A stretch of 64,000 nt of DNA from the NCBI GenBank assembly GCA_006503535.1, contig QYRS01000004.1, forward strand, positions 2,666,001 through 2,730,000. Direction: 5' to 3'. The notes under the pieces are model-generated. The model made no database searches. It was not told the origin of the DNA and saw only the letters and a list, made by a program, of their open reading frames with translations. Below are positions 10,432-22,493 of this stretch, in pieces. The number at the start of each line of letters is the position of its first letter. Positions within the stretch are counted from its first letter, which is position 1. This DNA comes from Arthrinium phaeospermum. Taxonomy: Eukaryota; Ascomycota; Sordariomycetes; Amphisphaeriales; Apiosporaceae. Both the position numbers and the translations under genes were made by a program.

Positions 10432-11304
10432 GTTGAGTGTTGCGTGTAGGGTTTTTGCAGGTACGATGCGAGGTGTAGTGCTTTGAGTAAGTATGGTGGA
10501 AGGTCGGTTTGCCTTCAAGGTGTAGACAGTGAGGATCAGTGTTGATGGTTTCCAACGAACCACTGGAAAATGTGAAGGAGTTGGCAGATTTCTAGCAAGT
10601 AGGCTTGAGCGAAGGGTTTATAACTTCTCCCAAAGAATGGAAGTCGCCAAGTAAGGTCTATTCAATGGGGGAAGTTGCAAACTAGTGCCACCACCCACTC
10701 ACTTCTCTTTCACAATCCGTAAGACCGCATCACACCATTACCCTCTAAATGTACTCAGGAATCTGATGCTGGTTTTAGGGAAAGGGATGAACGGTCGTCT
10801 ATCTCCCCTCGAGTGTAGCATTTGTCATACACAGGGTGACAACCAACTCACCACCTACAAACGTTTGTGATGTTCGCAACTACCATGAACCTGGTTTTTG
10901 TGAGATGGCCCTCAGTGGGCAACTTGCAACTACATCTTGACAACCAACTGGATTGTTGCATGGCATTATAGGTGGTCCCCAAGAAATAGGTGGTCCCCAA
11001 AAGGTATCCCGTAGGATTACGTGAAGAACATCAAGAGAATTATATCTTGAAAATAAAACTAGGTATCTGCTTCCTGGACAGCGGCATATCCAGGACTTTG
11101 TCAAAAGCAACCAATAAGATGGAAGCGGTAAGAGTAGTGCAGTCGGGTAGCTTACTAGTGGGTGGATGAGTGTGGACACCGGCGCCCCAAACCGACGACC
11201 GGGACTCCACTAGTCAGCCCTTGACATTTACAGGGAGAAAAAAAAGGAAAGCCTGCCTCTTCCTATGAACCAACACCTTGAACACCTATAACAACATAAC
11301 CAGA
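10432..11304. promoter_or_regulatory. Divergent promoter region with a 15-bp direct repeat
   Basis: Separates the small secreted protein (-) from the transporter (+). TTATAAA reads on the minus strand at 10623-10617, about 186 bases before the minus-strand ATG. Two exact copies of ATAGGTGGTCCCCAA lie at 10968-10982 and 10986-11000 (period 18). No gene is visible. Confidence 0.45.
10968..11000. repeat. Short direct repeat (15 bp, two copies, 3-bp spacer)
   Basis: ATAGGTGGTCCCCAA occurs twice in tandem with spacer GAA. A spacing of 18 bases between starts is under two helical turns, as seen at paired protein-binding sites, but it could be a plain duplication. Confidence 0.7.
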
Positions 11305-13049
11305 ATGTCTTACGGAAGTACCCAAGGTCAAGCTGGAGTCCCGGCCCCCACGGACGCTGGTCTATCGCCGACAGCGGCGACGGGCTCATCCCACGACGAC
11401 ACCGACGCTCACCATGCTGGGCCGGCGGAAGCCGAGGCACCGGAGTCGGCGCCGGGCGCAACAACAGTATGGCAGAAACTGAGGGCATTTCACGAACGCA
11501 ACTTCGGGCTGTTCCTCGTGTTCCTAGCCGAGGTCTTCGCCTCCTTGGTCAGTCCATCACCGTTCACCGCCTCTCTCTCTGAGACTGCATTAAACATGAC
11601 ACAAGAAGGCAAGTTTCCGCTGACCGCGAATGGATGAGAGCAGATGACTATGACCACAAGGCTCCTGGAGACCGGGTTCGAAACCAAGTTCCATGCCCTG
11701 CAAATTATCTTCGTGCGGATGTTGGCCACGGCCATCCTCGGCTCGCTCTACATGTGGGTCAAGAAGGTGCCCGACTTCCCCCTGGGCGACCGCAAAGTCC
11801 GGGGCCTTCTCTGTTTGCGTGGTGCAGCCGGGTTCATGGGCTTGTCCTGCTCTTACTGTGAGTCCCCAACTCTTTGTAACGAACAATGAGACGCCAGCTA
11901 ATCCCCTGATTCCTAGACTCTTTGTCGTACTTGAATATTTCCGACTCTACGGTCATCAGCTTCCTCGTGCCTACCGTGACGGCATTCATCTGCTTCGTTG
12001 CCCTGAGGGTAAGCTCACTCACTACAAGCATCCCCTTTCTGCCTGTCCAACATAGCACATTGAGCCTAACATACCGACTGTAGGAACCCTTCACCATCAA
12101 CGAAGCCTCGGCGGGTTTCATCGCCTTCATCGGTGTGCTCTTCATCGCCCGTCCCACGTTTCTCTTCCCAGCGGACGACGACGTAGTTGAGCCTACCACG
12201 GCCGCGAGCGCGCTTTGGCTCGCGTCCGAGACCCCCAAGGACGGCGGCAGCGGTTTCGTGCCCCCCGTGGTCGCCACGCCCGAGGAACGCTCCCTCGCCG
12301 TGCTTCTGGGCGTCCTCGGCACCTTCGGCGCCGCCGCGGCCTACTCGACGATCCGCGTCATCGGGAAGCGCGCCCACTCGCTCGTCAGCGTCAATTACTT
12401 CGCCGTCCTCGCGACCATCGGCTCGTGCCTCATCATCCTCGTTCACCCGGACCTGGAGTTCAAGCTGCCGGAGAACGCCATGCAATGGTATGTCGGGTGT
12501 ATACCTACCTACCTGTCCAGACTCCACGCCGACCCCCCTTCCTTTCTCGATCATGTTTGAAACCAAAGGGCAAATAGCTAACTTTCTCCCCATCAGGTTT
12601 CTTCTTGTCGCCATCGGCGTTGCTGGTTTCCTGCTCCAGTTCCTCCTGACCGAGGGTCTGCAAAGAGAGAAGGCCGGACGAGCGACGAATCTGATTGTAC
12701 GTTTGTCCCTTCCTTTCCCTTCCTCCCCGGATAGCATTCATTAGCTGTTCCCGGTCATCGCTAACCCCTTCCATTTCTGCCCCTACCACAGTATACCCAG
12801 CTCGTCTTCGCCCTGATCCTGGAACGTATCGTCTGGGGCACGACCCCATCGGGATGGAGCCTGATTGGCGCCGCCCTTATCATCGGCGCGGCACTTTGGG
12901 TGATGCTGCAGAAGAACCCAGGCGCCCAACCGACAGCCGAGGTAGCTAAGCAGCAGTCGGGAAGCCAGGAAGTGGATGAAGAGAGCAGCCTGCTCGGGCG
13001 TTCCGCCGCGCCCGGCGAGGAGGATAGTGCTGCTCACACGAGGCGGTGA
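11305..13049 (+). CDS. EamA/DMT-family membrane transporter
   Basis: Six exons: 11305-11547, 11644-11857, 11917-12008, 12084-12487, 12597-12696 and 12792-13049, total 436 residues with all phases consistent. After a polar N-terminus (about 70 residues, Ala/Pro/Thr-rich) there are about ten hydrophobic helices in two repeats. FGLFLVFLAEVFASL starts the first; REPFTINEASAGFIAFIGVLFIARP marks the end of the first EamA unit; GRATNLIYTQLVFALILERIVWG and GAALIIGAALWVML close the second. The family (drug/metabolite transporters, SLC35G-like in animals) exports or exchanges small metabolites; the substrate is unknown. The C-terminal tail has DEESSLLGRS, an acidic dileucine-type signal used for vacuolar/endosomal sorting, which suggests but does not prove an endomembrane location. 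Intron 1 uses a GTCAGT donor. Confidence 0.85.
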
Positions 13050-13688
13050 GGCTTTTGGGGCTTTCCCTACTGGCTGCTGAGTACGACGCTGCGCCGTAAT
13101 GGTGCAGAGCGCCCCTGGTAGCTGCTTGGGTCCCTGCAGTACCGCATATTACAACCCTAAGAAGTAAGCACTACGCAAATGTGTGTGAAGGATGCGTTAT
13201 TTGTGGGAAAACAATGATGCTTGGCGTTGTCCGCAAGCCTTATTCGCAAAGGCACCAAGACCATGCTGGCGATACAGTAACTCCTATGAGCTTCGAATAA
13301 TCACGCCTCCTAGACTACCTAGACCAGAAGATGGACGAGCACCAAATCACAAGCATAAGCACAAGTAATGATAGAATAAATGGCATCGATGCCATGTGAA
13401 CGCTGAATAAATAAGCTTGGAATGATGAATAACACCTGGCCCGCTCGTATATATTGTGCCACCTCGAAACACCAACACCGAAAAAGCTGGTGAGCAGAAA
13501 AGAAAACCAGAGGGGAAAAGAACTCCGTTGCTCATGAAATGGTATCAAACGTAACCAACCACCACCGAATGAGCAGAAACGCACGGGAGCGGATTTTTGT
13601 TGAATGCAAAAAGGCGAGGAAACAGAAGCAACTCGTCCGCCCCTCTTAACCGCCAGCCCCCTCCCGTAAATAATAGCTTTGTGCCACC
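13050..13688. other. Convergent intergenic spacer
   Basis: About 640 bases between converging stops. No credible gene. A long reading frame on the minus strand running in from the DUF3632 gene is out of frame with it. Confidence 0.5.
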
Positions 13689-15111
13689 CTACCGCCGCAT
13701 GGTCATGCCCGGGAACAAAACCGGCTCCAGGGCGACGACCCGCCGCCGGGCCATCTGGAGCGTCTCGACGACATGCTCGCTCAGGCCGCCGTGCAGTGCG
13801 AGGAACTCGAGGCGGGCGGCCCAGAGCGACCAGCGGGCGCGGCCCCGGTGGAGGGCGATGGCGGCGGCGGCCTTGGTGTTGGTGTTGGTGTTGTTGTTGA
13901 AGGCGCGGCGGGGGACCAGGATGAGGCGCTCGTGGAACTTCTCGCCCGCGACGGCCAGGTAGTGCGCCGCGATCAGGACCTTGCAGTCGCGGACCGCCTG
14001 CGCGGCGGGCAGGGGGTCCGTCTCGAGGCCCTCGACGATCTGGTCCGCCGGCAGGCCGTACGGGTTGGTCCGCTGGTCCAGGATGCCGGCCTCGACGCAC
14101 CGGGCCTTGAACATGCAGAAGTTGACCCAGGCTTCGCACTGCTCGCGGAATGCGGCCGAGGAGGTGTCTTCCGGGTCGTCCGCTGTGAGACACCACGGGG
14201 ACGCGGGGCCCCTCTTGTTAGTGAAACGTTGCACCCGTACTTTCTTCTCTTTTCGTTCGTGCCCTTTGTCTGGGCAATGCCATCTCATCTTTGGGGCTCG
14301 GACAGCCCGGGAATGGCGGCGAGAGAAAGAGCAGGAGCTGGGGTCTACGTACGATAACAATTCCGTGTCTCCTCATGTAACACATCGAAGAAATCAGGGT
14401 CGTTGATATATGGTATATACTCATTCTGTCATTTGCGGGTCAGCTCCAGCAATCGTGCGCATTACGCATAGGTAAGTAGTTGAGAGTATGTGCATCTGCC
14501 CGTGGGCATTTGCGCCAGCTCTGCCTCGGAGGGGAAATAGAGAAACAGATAGAACATAGCTAGAAACCAAAGAAGAGAATAAAGAATAGAAAGGTCTCAT
14601 GTACCGAGTTCAGCTTGAAGGACCGCGGCGGCAGCTTGCGGAGCTCGACGAGCAGCTCAAAGAGCCGCACGTGCTGGGCGCTGTCGTGGGCGAGCAGCGG
14701 GGCCAGCTCGAAGATGAGGTTGTACACGAGGTGCACGAAGTCGGCCAGGCCCTCGTCGCCGCCGTGCTTGAGCATGGAGCGCTGCGGGAGCCAGCCGGCG
14801 GCAAAGGCCTGGTCGATGGCGTGCGCCGCGTCGTGCGCAGCATGGACGGCGTTGGAGCGCAGCAGGTCGCGGAAGATGCTCATGAAGGTGCTGTCGACCG
14901 GGTCAAACCGCCGGTTCCGCTCCGTCTCCAGATAGGCCACCCATGTGGGTTGTCCTTGCTCGTCGTCGTCATCCTTATCAATGTGCACGGCTGGCTTCTG
15001 CTGCGGCGGCGGCGGCGGCTGCTCCCTCGGCCGTTGTTGTTGTTGCTGTTGTTCCTGGTCTTCCTTCTGGTGACATTCGGGCTCGGGCTTGGACTGGGTG
15101 TCAATCTCCAT
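13689..15111 (-). CDS. DUF3632 family protein
   Basis: Three exons, 15111-14605, 14425-14353 and 14182-13689, give 357 residues. The middle 73-nt exon was inferred because the flanking exons do not share phase; it reads NEYIPYINDPDFFDVLHEET and repairs the frame exactly, with a canonical GTACGT donor. The N-terminus is disordered, with a Gln run near residues 20-26, a Pro run and an acidic DKDDDDE stretch. The helical region RNRRFDPVDSTFMSIFRDLLR, then LFELLVELRKLPP and CEAWVNFCMFKARC, is characteristic of DUF3632, a fungus-specific all-helical family of unknown function. No enzyme motif is visible. The intron 1 donor (GTACAT) is weak, so the exon 1 boundary is the least secure. Confidence 0.7.
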
Positions 15112-18106
15112 AGCGCCCGGCCTCAAAAGTGGTTGCAGGTTGGTTGAAGTTGGGATTGTATATTGGGAGTCCAATAAACTATGACGGATAGAGTCAAGGG
15201 CGAGAGCGAGAGTATATTTAACTGCAGGGATGGCAGTTCCAAAAGAAGGCAGGTACTTGTAAAAAAAAAGTGGTGGTCGTCGTTAAGGAACCCGAGCTAC
15301 AATCAATTAATGCTTTCCAGTGGCAGTTGTTGGGATGACAAAGCCGGCTCGACTGGAATACATTCGGACGGACTTTGCGACCAGCCCGCTGCAACAACTC
15401 GAATACCTAAGACCAGAGTAGAATAATGGGCAGAGACTCGGGAATCGAAATTGCGCGTTGTGTGTGTGCGTGTGTGCGTGTATGTGTGTGTTACGTCTCT
15501 TGTTCATACGCTTTTCTTTTCGGCTCCGTTCCTATTCGTTTCCCTTCTTTTTCATGTTCTTGACCTCACCGGGTTGACTGAGACATTTCCCGTCGACTCC
15601 GTTAAATATACTGGAAGAGAGGAGAATGGGACTGAATCAATGATAATCGGACGATTACTGGCGGCTACATGTATGTACTGACGGCAGCTGGGAACCACCC
15701 GCAACTTCGGGGCCAACTTGCGGAAAAGGGCGCCTTCGGACTATATATACTATATACCTGGGGGTATATTAGGTAAAGAAGTACTACGCGCACCCTGTTC
15801 CCTCTGTGATCTTTACGCTACTTGCATGGGTTATAGGGTGACGAGCCGTGGGGGGTGGCAGGTGGGTTGCGAGGAGGGGGAGGGGGAAGGGGAGAAGAAA
15901 CACTGCAACCGGTACGTTTCCCTCGGTCGGGCATTTCTCCATACCACGCGGCCGGCGCTTTTTTCTGGTTCTTACTGAGGTTCCCGACCGCCGAATCCAG
16001 CCAGCCCATGCACGCCCTCTTTTCTTCCCTCCTGCAGTACTCCTGCTCCCCAAAGTGTCATCATATGTCGCGCGTCACGACAAAGGATCATCATCCTCGT
16101 CCCCTGCAGTTGGATCCTAGAAATGTGAAATGGGCGCCTAGTGACCCGATTCGCGCCCCTCCGGTTCCCAAGTCTTTGGTTGGCCCTAGCAAGGATTGCA
16201 ATTGAAAAAAAGGATGGCACCAAGCTTATACAGATGGACAGTAGCAGCAACAGAACGAATGGATGCTGCTCAGCTGAACTCCTCACACACCGAGCCCTGT
16301 GGTAGTATGTTCGTCCCCGCCATGATTGGCTTGTTGATATGCCGCAAAGTCTTACGATGTCAAGACTCGGCAGCAGGCATAGGTGACTGCATCCCCGCTC
16401 CTTCAGCCCTATTTGCGGGCAAATTGATGTATGATTAGCTGTCTGTCTGATATTCTGCAGATCCATTCTTGATACATACTCATACCATTATGCAATGCTT
16501 CGTCAGTACCGCCAAGTCGACCTTGCAAAGTTCTGAGGTAAGCCGTGTATGTTCCTCACTGGCCCCGTTCAGCCGGCATATACGGAACAGTGAATTTTCT
16601 GTCACGCAAATGTGCCGGTCACGGCTAGGTGGCTCGTCGATAGTGGGAACGGCCTGAGATCTTCGATGCGGACGCCACTTACAACCCATCACGCCTCAAT
16701 GATATGCCGCGGGCAGGCGGACCATGCTGTGCTACCCTGATGCATATTATTGGGATATAGGCCAACCGTCGATATTATCATCGCTATCGAGCGACTCTGT
16801 TTTCCAAGGAATGTTTGTGTGTATGCCGTACCAGATCTGCTTCTACCTGTTCCTGTCCATGGACCGTCGGGGTTTTTCTTCGAACGCCTCTGGCAGATCG
16901 CGTACAGTATGATCTCCAGCCTGGCCCGCAGTCCTGCCGTTTCACTCCGCGAGTGGGCAATATTCGGAACATGGCGGCATCGCCCGCATCTAGCATGGAA
17001 CATTGAAACTCCACGCCCCAGCCGACGAATTCTAGAGAATGTTATCAGACCGGACGTATCGCAACAAGGACCGAAAGAAGACCAGGCCTAGTACAATACG
17101 ACTTGAGCCTGCCTAGGTATGTATCCAGAACGACAGCCGCACGACCCACGAATCCGGCTTAGGGGAACGCCCCATTCGGGGTATTGCTAACGAATAAACA
17201 AGTTGCTTTTGTCCGGTCCTTGCTCTTCGGAAAAAAGAAAGGTGGAAGAAGCCAAAAGGAAATCAATGCCGAAGCTCGCAGCAGGTTCTATCTAGATCGT
17301 ATGATTTCGGCCCATTGCCCTCTCAGCGATATTCCTGGCGGGTTGTTCCCTGCTGAGTTGTCTGCGTTCAAGTTGATATCTATCTTCCGCGGGTTCCAGA
17401 GCACCACTCAATGTTCATAGTGTGGAGTGTTGATGTGGAAGCAGATCGTAATAATCTCTAGAGAAGAGTGGTTTGCTTGCGTTCGTCAATCAGTCTGCAT
17501 GGGCATCTGCAATAAAGGTAGCTGTAATCATTCTTCTTCCACTCGGGGAATGGAATACTCCGCCGGAGTAACTTTTTGAATGTGCAACGTTGCGTTCAGG
17601 TCAGCAGAAAACGCAACACTGTACATTGTTGCAACATCTCGCCCCCTTAGAAACAGCCCAGAGCTGGGTTGTGTAGAAGACATAAACGGAACGGCGAAAA
17701 GGGTACAGCAAACAGGTGGGTGGCACCACGACTGGACAATATATAGCACGATGATTCACATAATTTCGAATAATATCCTGCTTGAATCCCCGCAAGGACT
17801 GTATCATCATGACTCTAGACAAAAGCTGTGCTAACTGTCGGACGACTTATAAGTAGGCTAACCACGGCCATTCTTCTAGGGCCCAAGAGCAGACGGGAAC
17901 CAGCTAATCGACAGCCTCTAGGTACTTGTAGTCGCTATTAATCCTTCGCAATTCCAAACACACATGAACACTCTGAACTCCAATGGCTCGAATACCCATC
18001 GTAAGCCCGAAGAACGTCGTTCACTCTTTTCAAGGTATCATTTCGCAGTAATAAAGAAATCAGACAAAATGCGAAGGCTGGTTTTGGGTTCCGACTGGCC
18101 AGTGGT
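15112..18106. other. Gene-poor stretch, 3.0 kb
   Basis: Between the DUF3632 promoter side and the 3' end of the Hsp70-like gene. It holds a TG-rich microsatellite (15459-15491) and several unconvincing reading frames of 60-115 codons with no family resemblance, including overlapping frames on both strands at 16690-17090. No transposon ends or tRNA seen. Confidence 0.5.
15459..15491. repeat. Interrupted (TG)n microsatellite
   Basis: TG-rich run with CG and TA interruptions, probably within or just upstream of the DUF3632 5' region. Confidence 0.8.
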
Positions 18107-20601
18107 CTACCTGAATCGAGCTCGGCAGCGGCCCATCACTTCTCCTTGGCATACGAGCTCGGCGCTGAACTCGGATCCGTCCAGAGTCAGATAAATGTCA
18201 AAGTAAACTCTGTAGAAGGTTCCCTGGGGAGTATCCATGCGCTCGAAGTCCTTCTCGAGGTTCTTGCGAGACAAATCCGAGGTAAGCGTGACCACTTCCT
18301 TGATGCCTACATTTTCGATTAGCTTGCGGTTCCAAACGGTGACCAATTGGAGGTAACTTACGAGGATCCTTGGTGTACTCTGGGCAGACATCGTCATCGC
18401 AGGCATAGAGGATATCTTCGTACATGAGAGTGGCCCCGGGGGCAACTTGACGGAAGAAGGAGACCTTGACAGGCTCCCCGATCTTGACCTTTTGCCCCTT
18501 CTGCACGAAGATCTGCCTCGTGAACTTGCAACGATCCTTGCCGTCGAGAGAGGGCACACGGTAAGCCTCGGGGTGGTAACCCTCCTTGAAGGGCTGCAGA
18601 GTCGCCATCAGATAATGACGGCGGGCAACACGGTGCGTGACGACACGCTCGGTAATGCCGGCGGTTACCGCACCCTTGACGATAGCAGCGACCGAGTCCA
18701 TGGGCCGGACGACCTTGGCCTGGAATTGAGGCGGCACGTGCAGCTTGATTTGCTGGAAGAGGTACTCGGATGCACCAAATCCACCGACAACCAGGATGTT
18801 CTGCAGTGTCCTGTTCTGAGCCTGAATAGCAATGATTTGGTTCCGCACGAGTTCGAGAATACGGTTCACGACGGGTTCAAAGCATTGCAAGATCTCTTCG
18901 TTGGTAAAGGTCATGTAACCTTCTTCGATGCCAGCCTCGGGGAACTCGGCCTCGATGCCAACATCAACGGCCCATTTCTGACCGTTGTTACGGAAGTCAG
19001 CTTTGATGCGGTTCTCAAAGTCCATTATGCATTTGGCATAGACCCGGCCAGCGGTTTTGGAGCCATCGGGAAGCTTCATCTTCCGGATCTTGGTTCTCAA
19101 GATATTGCTGAAGTTCCTGTTGAGTGCAGTCGAGCCGCAGGAGTCGCCAGATCCTGCTGTGCACTCTGCTACTGTGAAGGGGTTCTCGTCCTCGACTTCG
19201 TAGGCAATCAAATCGACAGTGCCACCACCGCAATCAACGATAAGGACTGCATCGTGGACCTTGATGTTGAGCAGACCAGTCTTGGAGCAGAACAACGCTG
19301 CAGCCTCGGGCTCACTGACCAACGTCAATCGGTTGTCGTTCTCGTCTCTTAAGAAGCCAGCCTGGATGGCAGCAGCACGGGTGGCGGCCTTGCCGGCATC
19401 GTTCCAAATGGCTGGTACCGTCAAATAGTACCGGATGTTGCGCTCTTCTCGGTTGAAGACTTCACCCAACGTCTTCTGCAAGGCAGCTCGCATCGCCTGC
19501 CGTAACTTGAACAGGTAATCGGCCGCGACGTCGATCTCCGACTTTCCGGGGGGCAGAGGAGGCAGGTTGATGGGGTCGATGTATGTGTTGCCCGACAGCA
19601 TAAGTTGGAGCTTGAACCATTCGACCTTCTGCACACCAGGCTTGGGGTAACCGGTCGGTGCTAGAGCGTCGGCGATATCAGGACCCCAGCCGACCACCTT
19701 TTGGTACTGGTCATAGTAGAGCACGGTAGGAATCTAATACGCCCAAGTCAGCTTTGCCTTATTACCTAGCCATACGGGTTGCCAGGCGGCACTGTACCTT
19801 TTGTTTCGTATAAGAACCTGCACCTGGCCATTCGGTAATAATGTCTTCCTTGGCCTCGTTATTGGTAGCGAATGCGAAAGCCACGCCGGAGAATGTGGTG
19901 CCCTACAAGATTGCATTAGTCTATGGCGGACGAGCAAACTACGCGGTATAGTGAGGTTGAGTACGCACAAAGTCAATTCCGACAATCAGCTGTGCCTTGC
20001 TGCGGCTGTTGCCCTCGACTTCAGCAGCTGGCCGACCGAATTGCTGCAGGCCGGGGCCTTGGTTTTGCGGAGGAGCAGGTGGAGGATATCCAGTCGCCCC
20101 AGCGTAGCCAGGAGGACCGCCCTGGATGGGCGGAGGACCACCGGGTTGCATCTGCATTTGGGGAGGATAGCCTTGAACGGGAGCGCCTGTGTTGATAGGT
20201 GGAGGGCCGCCGACCATCTGCGACGGGGGAGTACGAGCTGGGCCTTGGACAGCTTGCGGGCTCATGCGCCCAACGGGAGGAGGAGGACCACCGGGATTGA
20301 AGTTTGCAGTGTAGCTGGGAGGTCGAGGGCCAGCGCCAGGATGGTTCATGGTTTGTTGGAGACTCTGTTGCGACGACGAGGAGGCGATGGAGGGGGCGGG
20401 ACCGGGACGGGGAAACTGCTGCTGGATTTGAGGGGGACCTGGTTGGCCGGTAGAAATGGCCGATGGGCCTTGACCTGAAGGTGGGGGGGTCGCGCTCGTC
20501 GGAGGTGCAATGTTGTCTGAGGACGAAGGCGGGATGCTGGCAGTGGATTTACGTTTCCCAAACCCTAGGCCTTTAAAGCGAGAGTTCAAGGATGAACTCA
20601 T
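18107..20601 (-). CDS. Hsp70-like (HSPA12-type) actin-fold ATPase with disordered N-terminus
   Basis: Four exons, 20601-19969, 19902-19798, 19733-18362 and 18306-18107, give 769 residues. Residues 1-200 are a Pro/Gly/Gln/Ser-rich low-complexity region. The ATPase fold follows: phosphate 1 loop GIDFGTTFSG (about 209-217, split by intron 1), VPAIWNDAGKAATR, SEPEAAALF, phosphate 2 IVDCGGGTVDL (Asp413, Gly415-417) and adenosine motif VVGGFGASEYL (563-569). After the ATPase domain only about 200 residues remain, and I see no typical substrate-binding beta-sandwich plus lid or EEVD end, as in HSPA12-like proteins that expanded in filamentous fungi. Their clients and roles are unknown. A sequence resembling a donor (CAG|GTAGAC) lies at the stop codon, so an extra C-terminal exon cannot be excluded. 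Confidence 0.85.
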
Positions 20602-20775
20602 AAGGGAGGACTTTCAGAGACAGAACTCCTAGGACTTCTTGAAGGGGGGGAGGACTCGAGTAGAAAAAGAGAAGGGGGGATTGCCAATGTAAGAGGGAAA
20701 CTGGGTCCAGGACTTTGCAGCGGCAGCTAATCGTATGTAGCTATGGCTGGGCAGGGTCGGCGGCCTAGGCTTGGT

Positions 20776-20793
20776 TGTGTGTGTGTGTGTGTG
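20776..20793. repeat. (TG)9 microsatellite
   Basis: Perfect dinucleotide repeat about 175 bases upstream of the Hsp70-like ATG. Confidence 0.9.
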
Positions 20794-22470
20794 GTGGCAG
20801 AGTTGCCGCAACTAGGAGGGAGAAAGTAAGACTGGTGTGGAAATGCTACCATGCTACCACCCTCCGCAGCAAGCAGCAGCAAGCAGCAAACAGCTTCGGT
20901 CAACTGGCCAGTGCTGCCCGGTTGGATCGATTGAGACGGACGGGGATGTTGTTAGGCTGGGGTTTCTGGGTCCTGGGAGTGGGAGTGGTGGTCCTGGGTC
21001 TGGGTTGGAGTGAGTGCAATATGATTTGAGGCGACCAGGCTGACAGAGGAGCGTGGAAGGGATGGGGGGAGGCCGGAAAAGGGCACACACACATGTACTC
21101 TCTGCATGCACACCAAGCACCACCAAACACCGATAGAGGGGGTCCCTTTCTGAGAAGAGGGGTGAAACTTGCGTCCCTGGTTTGTGATACCTCAGTCTGT
21201 GTGTAAGATATGCCGCCTGTGGAGGGCAGAAGAGATGAACGCGAGGGCAAAAAGGGACAGAGCGAGTAGTGTAGTAGCACCTCTGAACCGAATGAATGCA
21301 GTAAGATTGATTTCAGCAAAGCAATGCTCCGAAAATGCCAATTGAATGAAGAGGCACAGCCAAAGTCGACCTGAACTGATCAAAGAAAACGGACTAGTGC
21401 TAATAAGCGTCTGGCTGGTGGGCGGCGCTGAATCCTTCTTTCTTTGACCCTGGACGAAAAATGCAACCAAGATGCAGTTAGACGCAGAGTGAAATGCACT
21501 GCATAGCAAGACGCAGGAGCGATCTGTGCAGTCAGTTCAGTCTAATGGAAACGAGCGATGGGCAAGAAGGGTGCTTGTGTGTGCGACAATACAGCATTCA
21601 TTCATGTCTATTTCTGCTCCTTGGTCTGCTCCCTTCCATGATACGATTGATCTCATTCTTGCACGAATGACGGTGTCAATTGTGGCAGTGAAGCTGGAAA
21701 CAAAGGTCAAGAGGGAACGGGCATGTGGGTCAATGGGGATACGATGCGATGCCTCGATGCACAATACCTGGCCCCAGGCAATCAGGCCCGTTGGTCGTTG
21801 TGGCTGATTCGAGCTGACAGCGCTAAGCGAGCGAAGGACATCGGGTCGTCGGGCAGTGTTCTTACTTAGCTCCATATCGGTGCTCACAGTAAGGCTGAGC
21901 ACCTGGAGAGGGGCCCTTTGGCGGGGTTGCCAGGCCTGAGAGCACTTGGGACTCGGTCCCTTTTGCAAGCCAATTGAACACTTCATCAAAATTGATGCTT
22001 TTCGGGGTGCGACTTCACGCGAAGAGGTGGTGAAGGCTCAGCCGGAATCGGTGGAGATATCGGTCATCGCACCCCTAGAAAAGCTTCAACAACACATCAA
22101 TGGCTGAAGGGCACCCGCAGGGATGGAACATTATGAGGTAACCGAATCAACACACGATATATGTGCAGCAGTGGTGACCGCCATTGATGAGAGCATGCAT
22201 CATTGTATCAAACCACAGCGTTGGGGGAGAAGTATACGCATCTGTATAACCAGGCGAAATCTGCGAGGAATCCCTACATAGTGCTTGCTGTTAGGGGCTT
22301 GATTTTGAATTCATTGTTTAACGATATGCCAAGTCGCTCTTTCTCCTAGTCCAGCTTACTGTATGTACGATGTGTCAATGATGGGTTTCAATGCCGTACT
22401 TGTCAATTCCAATTGTCTCACCGCCTTCACAGTCTTCATGTGGTACTGACAGGGCGGATTTCATGTCACG

Positions 22471-22493
22471 ACACACACACACACACACACACA
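22471..22493. repeat. (AC)n microsatellite
   Basis: Perfect AC repeat of 23 bases in intergenic DNA. Confidence 0.9.

Noticed and set aside
13315..14196. 293-codon minus-strand frame in the DUF3632 region
   Set aside because: It is the DUF3632 last exon read in the wrong frame; the adjacent frame gives conserved helices and a correct splice phase.
17809..17856. Short peptide KSCANCRTTYK resembling the start of a Zn2Cys6 DNA-binding domain
   Set aside because: Only two cysteines before an in-frame stop, and no third cysteine at the needed spacing in any plausible splice form.
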